Source: a virus
Length of the DNA stretch: 25,039 nt
Strand: one strand, 5' to 3'
Virus record (IMG/VR): IMGVR_UViG_3300027675_000025
Span: 1 to 25,039 of that record
In this document: in pieces, positions 19,533-25,039 of the stretch
Layout of the letters: the number at the start of each line of letters is the position of its first letter
Position numbering within the stretch: position 1 is the stretch's first letter
Program-made: the position numbers and the translations under genes
The notes under the pieces: generated by a model
Database searches by the model: none
Seen by the model: only the letters and a program-made list of their open reading frames with translations
Told to the model about the DNA's origin: nothing

Positions 19533-19864
19533 GCGAGGGTCGGATCGCGGTGCGGGGCCAACAGGAAGTCAATGGTCTCTAAGGCTTTACGTAGCGTGTC
19601 GTTTGCTTCATCCCCGCCGCGCCGCTCATAGAAGGCGTCGAGCAGGATCAGGATCGCGTGGCGGACATCGCGCGGCGTGGTTAGCTCGGTCCACGTCGCA
19701 TCGGCGGCCGGGCCGAGTTTTGCGAGCACCTGCGTTTGCGCCGCGGCGAGTTTCGCAGTCACCTCGGCATCCTGGGCCGTGCCCGTGATGCGGAGATGCT
19801 GTTTGGCATCGGGCAGCGACACGAGCGGGAGCGCGATCGCGACATGCGAAAAGTCGAGCGCCAT
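19529..19864 (-). CDS. Head-tail connector protein (gp6-like)
   Basis: Protein of 111 residues. LPLVSLPDAKQHLRITG, followed by DAEVTAKLAAAQTQVLAKLG and HAILILLDAFYERRGGDE, is the helical pattern of the HK97 gp6 / SPP1 gp15 connector that forms a ring under the portal. The start is fixed by the TAATG overlap with the portal stop. The longer frame to 20245 is a shadow of the portal gene. Confidence 0.85.
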   Translation of the reverse strand: MALDFSHVAIALPLVSLPDAKQHLRITGTAQDAEVTAKLAAAQTQVLAKLGPAADATWTELTTPRDVRHAILILLDAFYERRGGDEANDTLRKALETIDFLLAPHRDPTLA

Positions 19865-21201
19865 TACGTCCTCGCCAGATCGCCGACCGCCGCGGCGACC
19901 GCTTCTTCGGGTGGTTCCTCCGGCGGCGCTGGCTCGGCAGAGCGGGGCGCCGGTGTGGCCAGCGGCGCCTGCGCATCGCGTTCGGCCAGCGCCGCCAGAC
20001 TCCAGTACTGCGCCTGCAGGTACGGCGTATCGCCGCCGTCCACCGGGGGCAGGCCGAAGTACTTCAAGCGGGCTTCGTTCGGGGTCATCGCGCCGGCGCT
20101 GATCGCATCGTGCGAGGCCTTGGTGCGGGTCGCCGTGTCCATCCAGATCAGATCGTCGAGGTCGAACTCCGTGCCGTAGGGCGCGGGCAGCTCGAGACCG
20201 GCGTCGAGCGCGGCCTCGATGCCGGTCAGGTGCGTTTGCAGGCACTGACTGTGGTACTGCAGGCTCGAGGCTTCGCTGTTCGCATACGGCGGCTGCTGGC
20301 TGGAGTCGACCATGCTGATCGGCACGCCGAAACAGCCGGCGATCGTCTTGACGGTCTGCCCGTACTGCTCGGTGAGCTGCGCATCGGCGGCGGAGGTGCC
20401 GACCGCTTCGTACTTCATGCCGTTGCCGACGATGGCCGTCTTGCCCGGGCCGAGCGCGTGCCAGGTGTCGCTGAGGCGCTGCGCCGTCAGCGGATCGATC
20501 TCGGTCGGCGCGATGAGCATGCCGCTCGGCCGGCCGCCATTCGAGAAAAACGTGCTGCTGCTGGATTCGATCTGGTTGCCCTGCAGCGCCGCCGAGCCGC
20601 AGCCGTAGAGCGGCGACAGCCCGACCAGCGGATGGAACGCGCAGTTCCAGCGGTCGTGAATGATCTCGCGCGCGGGGACCGCCAGTTCCTCCTGCGGGAT
20701 GCCGGCGAGATCATCGACCTTGAGCTGGTAATAGACGCTGCCGTCGGCGACACGGAGCGGCGTCACCTTCGCCGGGTCGAGCACATACAGCGCCGTGACG
20801 ACCCCGCGCGCGTCGCGATCTTTCAGGACGTAGGTATTGCCCCACAGGAGCTTGCTGAACATCCAGCGCTCGAGGAACAGCTGAATGGTTTGCGTGCGGT
20901 TCGGCGTGCGCAGGACCGGCGAGAAGGCCGGCGACGTGGCTTCGATCCAGATGCCGTCGTCGTCGAGCGCCACCAGGCGCAGGCGCAGCTTGGCGACGTC
21001 GGTACTGATCAGCGACACGCAGCGGAACACGGCCGGATTGCTCAAGGCCGTGTCCGCGCGGATCTCCTCGTTGCGCTGCCAGGCGCCGGTGTACGGCTCG
21101 CGCACCACGACCGGCCACCAGCCGCCGCGACCCGCGACCGGTGACGCGGCGGCCGGCCAGACGGTGCGCAGCTGCGACCGGATCGTCGACAGCACGCCCA
21201 C
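19864..21201 (-). CDS. Portal protein (HK97 family)
   Basis: Protein of 445 residues that forms the dodecameric portal through which DNA is packaged. Family landmarks include ALSNPAVFRCVSLISTDVAK, SKLLWGNTYVLKDRD, LYVLDPAKVTPLR, SPLYGCGSAALQGNQ, GCFGVPISMVD, SLQYHSQCLQTHL (the wing/stem) and MTPNEARLKYFGLPPVDGGD. The C-terminal 45 residues are Pro/Ala/Glu-rich. It begins 3 bp after the protease-capsid gene, so portal follows capsid. In most HK97-type clusters the portal comes directly after TerL and before the protease, so this order is unusual. Confidence 0.93.
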   Translation of the reverse strand: MGVLSTIRSQLRTVWPAAASPVAGRGGWWPVVVREPYTGAWQRNEEIRADTALSNPAVFRCVSLISTDVAKLRLRLVALDDDGIWIEATSPAFSPVLRTPNRTQTIQLFLERWMFSKLLWGNTYVLKDRDARGVVTALYVLDPAKVTPLRVADGSVYYQLKVDDLAGIPQEELAVPAREIIHDRWNCAFHPLVGLSPLYGCGSAALQGNQIESSSSTFFSNGGRPSGMLIAPTEIDPLTAQRLSDTWHALGPGKTAIVGNGMKYEAVGTSAADAQLTEQYGQTVKTIAGCFGVPISMVDSSQQPPYANSEASSLQYHSQCLQTHLTGIEAALDAGLELPAPYGTEFDLDDLIWMDTATRTKASHDAISAGAMTPNEARLKYFGLPPVDGGDTPYLQAQYWSLAALAERDAQAPLATPAPRSAEPAPPEEPPEEAVAAAVGDLART

Positions 21202-21204
21202 GGG

Positions 21205-23097
21205 CTAGGCTCCGTTGCGCTTGGTGGTGCCGTTCGGCTCGAGCGCCTGCGTCCCGCCGGTCGGCGCCGGCCACGCCGTCGCCGTCAGGTACTTCACGGC
21301 GTTCGCGTTCGCCTTGTTCCAGTTGACGAACCGCTCCGCGCGCAGGCCGACCGTGTTCGTCTGCCAGAGCGACACATACACCGTGGTCGCGTCCGCCGGT
21401 GACGCTGGCGCGGAATCCATCTGCAGCGAGGCTTCCTGCGAGGCGTCGATCTCGATGCCGCCGTCCGCATAGAGAATCAGCGACGGCTGCATGGCGATCA
21501 CGTTGCCGCCGGCCGCCTGGCTGGTGATAAACGTCAAGCCCTTGTAGCTGCCGCCGTTGACGGTGACGCCGGGATATTGCGGCGAGCCGTCCAGGTTGCT
21601 ACGGAACGACAGCGCGAGCGCGTTTGCCGCCGACATGATGAACGTGACGCCGTCCACCGAGATGTTGTTGGTCGCGAAATGGCCGATCAAATTCATGATG
21701 TCGGCCATCGGGTTCGCGGTCGCGGCGGCGGTCGGCGCCCCGTTCGTGATCGAGGCCGGGTTCACACCCGCGACCGCGGCGACGGCCGGATCGATGAACT
21801 GCGAATCGAGGAACTGCGCGATCCCGGCGACCATGTCCTTGCGCACGATGTCTTCCGCGTCCGGGTCGGACAGCAGGATCAATTCCTTAGTGAGCACGAT
21901 GATCCCGGCGGCCTTGGCCACACCCAACGAGGTCGCGGAGAAGGCTAACTTTGTGACGGGTTTCGGCTTGGTTTCTCCAACCCAGCCATATGTCCCGCCA
22001 GCCGTCTGACTCGGGACTTTCACGTTGAACGGGACTTTCCGGAGGCCGGGAATCTTGCCGAGAATCGTCGCCGGCCGCAGCAGCTCGATAAAATCTTTGG
22101 CCACGGTCTGTGTCACGAGCGGCTGCGCCCAGGTCGCGTCCGTGATCGTGCCGGGCGCGACCGCGGCCTTGAGATACAGCCCGACTTCCGGCGTGTCCTT
22201 CCAGCGCTGCTCGGCGTAGGTCGCGGCGTCGCGGATCTGGCCGCTGCGCTCCATCAGCCGCGCGCAGGCGGCGCGCACAAACTGCGTCCCGATCGGCACG
22301 TTCGGCCGGACCGAGACCGAGTGCCCGGGCTGGGTCGTGGTCGTGTGGCCTGGCACGATCGCCGGGACCGGCGTCGCGGTCGCGGCCTGAATCTTCTCCA
22401 GCTCGCGCCAGCGCTGGAGATCCTTGTCGAGGCTTTTGACCTGCAGCTCGAGGCCGTCGTACTCGGTCGCCTGCTCGTCGGTGAGCGTGGCCGAATCGTC
22501 GGCCGCGGTCGACATGATGTCGCCTAATCGGGCCGCGAGCGCCGCGCGCTTGTTCTCGAGCGCCTGGACGTGATCGGCCGCCGTTTCTTTTTGCATAGTC
22601 GGTCTCTCCGGGCGGCGTGGCGCCGCGAGTGATTTCACCAGCAGGATCGAGGCGTTGGCGTTCGCCGGGATGGTGACCAGCGACAGCTCGCAGATTTCGG
22701 TATGGGTCAGGCGGCGGGTGCCGTCCTGCAGGTACGTGATGCCGTCTTTCAGAATCCGGTGGCCAATGGACACGCCGGTGATCACGCCGGCCTTGATCGA
22801 ATGCCACGCTTCGTCGACGCGGTCCTTGAAGCGGCCCGGCTCGTCGACCGTCGGCAGGGTCGCCTCGAACAGAATCCCGGCCGGCGTGGCCTTGAGGATC
22901 ACCGTGCCGATCGGTTGCTTGGTGTCGTGATGGAACAGGAGCGGCAGCGGATTGCGGAACGTGACGCCGGCCGGATCGACCATATCCCCCTGGCGATCGA
23001 GTTCCGGCGTCGAGGCAATCCCCGAAAATGTCCGGCGGGCCGGTGCAACGGCTTTGATTTCGAGCAGGCTATAGGCGCGGTCCAAGTGGACCGCCAC
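21205..23097 (-). CDS. Prohead protease fused to HK97-fold major capsid protein
   Basis: Fusion of 630 residues. Residues 1-155 are a U35-type prohead protease, with TFSGIASTPELDRQGDMVDP, FHHDT (His56/57), GVSIGHRI (Ser110) and CELSLVTIPANANAS. After a linker, residues about 175-240 form the coiled-coil delta scaffold (VQALENKRAALAARLG), and the rest is the capsid (TDATWAQPLVTQTVAKDFIE, LAFSATSLGVAKAAGIIVLT, NGGSYKGLTFITSQAAGGN). The gene starts at GTG 23097, without an obvious ribosome-binding site. Inside, ATG at 22596 (Met168) follows GGAGAG, so capsid protein could also be made separately. Capsid cleavage after the delta region is expected. Confidence 0.92.
   Translation of the reverse strand: MAVHLDRAYSLLEIKAVAPARRTFSGIASTPELDRQGDMVDPAGVTFRNPLPLLFHHDTKQPIGTVILKATPAGILFEATLPTVDEPGRFKDRVDEAWHSIKAGVITGVSIGHRILKDGITYLQDGTRRLTHTEICELSLVTIPANANASILLVKSLAAPRRPERPTMQKETAADHVQALENKRAALAARLGDIMSTAADDSATLTDEQATEYDGLELQVKSLDKDLQRWRELEKIQAATATPVPAIVPGHTTTTQPGHSVSVRPNVPIGTQFVRAACARLMERSGQIRDAATYAEQRWKDTPEVGLYLKAAVAPGTITDATWAQPLVTQTVAKDFIELLRPATILGKIPGLRKVPFNVKVPSQTAGGTYGWVGETKPKPVTKLAFSATSLGVAKAAGIIVLTKELILLSDPDAEDIVRKDMVAGIAQFLDSQFIDPAVAAVAGVNPASITNGAPTAAATANPMADIMNLIGHFATNNISVDGVTFIMSAANALALSFRSNLDGSPQYPGVTVNGGSYKGLTFITSQAAGGNVIAMQPSLILYADGGIEIDASQEASLQMDSAPASPADATTVYVSLWQTNTVGLRAERFVNWNKANANAVKYLTATAWPAPTGGTQALEPNGTTKRNGA
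22594..22609 (-). promoter_or_regulatory. Internal ribosome-binding site and start for separate capsid protein
   Basis: On the minus strand CGGAGAGACCGACT precedes ATG (22596-22594), which is codon 168 of the protease-capsid fusion. The position, between the end of the protease domain and the start of the delta coiled coil, is where a separate capsid gene would begin in other phages. Confidence 0.55.
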
Positions 23098-23114
23098 GAT
23101 ACCGACGGGCTCGG

Positions 23115-23300
23115 TTACGGCCTATTTTTAAATACGGAATTGCCGCGGGCCAACATCTGGCGGATCCATTCCGCCATGGTCATATTCGCCGCGGCGGCCT
23201 GGCGTTGCGTCTCCTCGAACTGCTTCGCCGAGACGCGGACGGAGAGCGGCGTCGAGCGTTGTTCCTCCGGCGTTAAGCGCGGCCGGCCTGGGCGTGTCAT
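23115..23300 (-). CDS. Ribbon-helix-helix (CopG/Arc-like) protein
   Basis: Protein of 61 residues with the ribbon-helix-helix pattern: STPLSVRVSAKQFEETQRQA, then MTMAEWIRQMLARG. It should bind DNA as a dimer. ATG at 23300 is preceded by AGGAG with five bases between, so it is preferred to the in-frame GTG at 23318. It lies between TerL and the protease-capsid gene. It could regulate late genes or bind the packaging site in place of a small terminase, but there is no direct evidence for either. Confidence 0.75.
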   Translation of the reverse strand: MTRPGRPRLTPEEQRSTPLSVRVSAKQFEETQRQAAAANMTMAEWIRQMLARGNSVFKNRP

Positions 23301-23326
23301 GCGCGCTCCTGTGGCCACACAGGGAG

Positions 23327-24937
23327 TTAGCCGACGACCATCATGGAGTAGGACGGCGTCGCGCGGGCGTTCCGGTCCATGACGTCGACCGCCATGATCA
23401 ACGCGACGACCGCATCAATCCGTTCCGTCGACGCCACTTTCGACGGCTTGAGATTCCCAGCCGGGTCGCTGTCCACGGCGACGTTCGAGACGCACCAGCG
23501 CAGGACCGGGTGCCCGTCGTGCCGCAGCTGCCGGCCGAGCACCGCGCGCTCCAGGGACTTAGTCGCCGCGCTCAGGCCGGCGAAGGTCTGCCGCATCGCG
23601 ACGCACGGGACGCTGTCCTGCTTCTCGAGCCGCGACACCAGATCGGTCGCGTTCCACGGGTCATACGCGACGAGCTGCACGTCGAACTCCGCGCGCCACG
23701 CCAGCAGCGTCGCCCGGACCACTTCGTAGTCCACGGTCGGCCCGGGCATCGCCGTCATCCACCCCTCACGCGCCCACTGGTCGTACGGCACCTTGTCCCG
23801 CAGCGCCCGAGCCCGGATCCGCTCGGCCGGCACGAAACACTGCGCCAGCACGTCGAACCCGTCCGCGCGCGGAAACACGGCCACCAGCGCCGTCAGGTCG
23901 GTCGTGGTCGACAGGTCCATCCCGACGTAACACTTCCGCCCGGCGAGCGCGGCGCGGTCGATCGGCGCCTGGCAGGCATCCCACGCCGCCATCGGGATCC
24001 ACCGTGACGCCTGCTCCGTCCACTGGTTCAGGTAGAGCCGGCGAAACGTGTTCTCCTGCGCCGGGATTTCCTGCGCCCGCTTCGCCAGAATTTCCAGATC
24101 CTCAAGACTCCGGAAATCGCCGAGCGCCGGGTTGGCCTTTTTCCAGACCCGTCGGCTCGTCCAATCCGCGTCCGCCGGCGCCTCGTACAGCAGCGGCAGG
24201 AATGACGGATCGAGCGCCGGGTGTTCCTGGACCTTGCGCGCGTGCTGGTACAGCTCCCACAGAATCGAATGCCGGTCGTACCCGGCCGTGGAAATCACCA
24301 GAAACAGCGGGTTCTCGCGCCCGCCCATCGACGTCGACAGCACGTCGTACAGGTTGCGATTCGGCGCCGCGTGCAGTTCGTCGTAAATCACCAGCGAGGC
24401 GTTGAAGCCGTGCTTGCTATACGCCTCGGCCGAAATCGCCTTGTAAATGCTGCCGCTCAGCCGGTGTTCGATCCGTTTCTGCGAGTCGACCAAATAGCAG
24501 GCGTTCTCGAGCTTGGCGCTGTTCCGGATCATCTGCGCCGCGACCCCGAACACGAGCCCGGCCTGGTCCCGGTCGGCCGCCGCCGAGTAGACCTCCGCGC
24601 CCGCTTCCCCATCGGCCAGGAGCCCGTAGACCGCAATGGCCGCCGCCAGCTCGGTCTTCCCGTTCTTCCGCGGCAGCATCAGTAGGACCGTCCGGTACTG
24701 CCGGCGGCCGTCTGGGCGCCGCTTGAAAATCTGCCGCACGATGCGCCGCTGCCACGGCCGCAGGTTGAACGTCTGGCCCGCGAATTTGCCCTTGGTATGG
24801 GTCAGGCCGTTAATGAACGCGATCGGGTCCAGGGCGGCCCGTGGCGCGTCCGTGAGGCCATAGTGGCGCGGGAGTCCAACGCCATTGGACCCGCCACGCC
24901 GGTCGGGTTTCGGCCGGGTTAGAACGGCCTCAGCCAT
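23327..24937 (-). CDS. terL: Terminase large subunit
   Basis: Protein of 536 residues, the packaging motor. The N-terminal ATPase has Walker A LPRKNGKTE (88-96; the Gly-Lys-Thr part at 93-95), and Walker B LVIYDELHA (182-190; D186, E187). The C-terminal RNase-H-like nuclease begins with YVGMDLSTTTDLTAL (D341, D347), a later acidic site lies in VAYDPWNATDLV, and a final Asp in STERIDAVVAL. It belongs to the HK97-like TerL group. It starts 102 bp from the window end, and no small terminase gene precedes it inside the window. The HNH gene at the other edge is the natural partner. Confidence 0.95.
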   Translation of the reverse strand: MAEAVLTRPKPDRRGGSNGVGLPRHYGLTDAPRAALDPIAFINGLTHTKGKFAGQTFNLRPWQRRIVRQIFKRRPDGRRQYRTVLLMLPRKNGKTELAAAIAVYGLLADGEAGAEVYSAAADRDQAGLVFGVAAQMIRNSAKLENACYLVDSQKRIEHRLSGSIYKAISAEAYSKHGFNASLVIYDELHAAPNRNLYDVLSTSMGGRENPLFLVISTAGYDRHSILWELYQHARKVQEHPALDPSFLPLLYEAPADADWTSRRVWKKANPALGDFRSLEDLEILAKRAQEIPAQENTFRRLYLNQWTEQASRWIPMAAWDACQAPIDRAALAGRKCYVGMDLSTTTDLTALVAVFPRADGFDVLAQCFVPAERIRARALRDKVPYDQWAREGWMTAMPGPTVDYEVVRATLLAWRAEFDVQLVAYDPWNATDLVSRLEKQDSVPCVAMRQTFAGLSAATKSLERAVLGRQLRHDGHPVLRWCVSNVAVDSDPAGNLKPSKVASTERIDAVVALIMAVDVMDRNARATPSYSMMVVG

Positions 24938-25039
24938 GGGTCAGTGTTGCATACCGGAATGCATATGCACGCCGGCGGGCGGGCCGCCGAGAAACACGTA
25001 AAATCCTTAACAAAAACGAGGGCAAAGGTTGCGCGAGGG
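24938..25039. other. Right-edge non-coding segment upstream of TerL
   Basis: No gene is supported. The segment contains TGCATATGCA (24960-24969, perfect palindrome) and a nearby TGCATA at 24947-24952, forming an inverted pair TGCATA/TATGCA about ten bases apart. A comparatively AT-rich patch (about 24995-25018) follows. This may hold late control sites or part of the packaging site. Confidence 0.4.

Noticed and set aside
19865-20245. N-terminal extension of the connector gene
   Set aside because: The upstream part is an out-of-frame shadow of the portal gene; the ATG at 19864 overlaps the portal stop and opens a canonical connector protein.
1-25039. Direct terminal repeat joining the two window ends
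   Set aside because: Comparison of the first and last ~60 bases by eye shows no shared sequence, so circularity is inferred from gene order only.

Overview
The window is a temperate, long-tailed phage of the HK97/lambda-like siphovirus type, from a GC-rich and probably uncultured bacterial host. No host gene is visible: essentially every recognisable product is a phage head, tail, packaging, recombination, lysogeny or DNA-modification protein. The host phylum cannot be read from the sequence. The only host clue is a 45-nt 3' piece of a tRNA-Ala(CGC) gene used as an attachment site.

Layout. (1) 73-7705, minus strand: an early operon that begins at a Cro-like gene (7484-7705). It continues through an excisionase-like HTH protein, a proline-rich protein, a RecT/Bet-like single-strand annealing protein, a DUF1376-type replication protein carrying iteron-like 12-bp repeats, a possible PD-(D/E)XK nuclease, a ParB-domain/DNA methyltransferase fusion, a run of small unknown proteins, a beta-helix protein, and a terminal HNH endonuclease. 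(2) 7706-7831: the divergent immunity region, with an apparently leaderless Cro promoter and operator-like repeats. (3) 7832-9879, plus strand: repressor, two small coiled-coil-type proteins and a tyrosine integrase. (4) 9880-10140: attP, with a tRNA-Ala 3' half between two sets of helically phased repeats. It is followed by a small gene (10141-10404) that copies the integrase N-terminal domain. (5) 10417-12415, minus: an accessory block with a PP-loop (PAPS-reductase-like) protein, two small genes and a C5 cytosine methyltransferase. The genes share repeated junction sequences. (6) 12472-24937, minus: the late operon. In transcription order it holds TerL, a ribbon-helix-helix protein, a fused prohead protease-capsid protein, portal, head-tail connectors, tail tube, tail chaperone with a -1 frameshift, tape measure, tail hub, small tail proteins and a small membrane protein.

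How it fits together. Read on the minus strand, the early genes end with HNH at the left edge and the late genes start with TerL at the right edge. This is the neighbourhood of the packaging site in HK97-like phages. The att site has only half a tRNA and phage genes on both sides, so it looks like attP of a free phage genome rather than a prophage end. The simplest reading is a nearly or fully complete phage genome of about 25 kb opened near its packaging site. No small terminase and no convincing endolysin is visible, so either the ends are incomplete or these functions are unrecognised.

Most interesting points: the integrase N-domain paralogue across attP, phased iterons inside the replication gene, cassette-like genes with shared junction repeats, a perfect 12-bp-arm palindrome inside the ParB-methyltransferase gene, a clear A-stretch frameshift in the tail chaperone, an internal ribosome-binding site in the protease-capsid fusion, and three small membrane-protein genes tucked between or within annotated frames.
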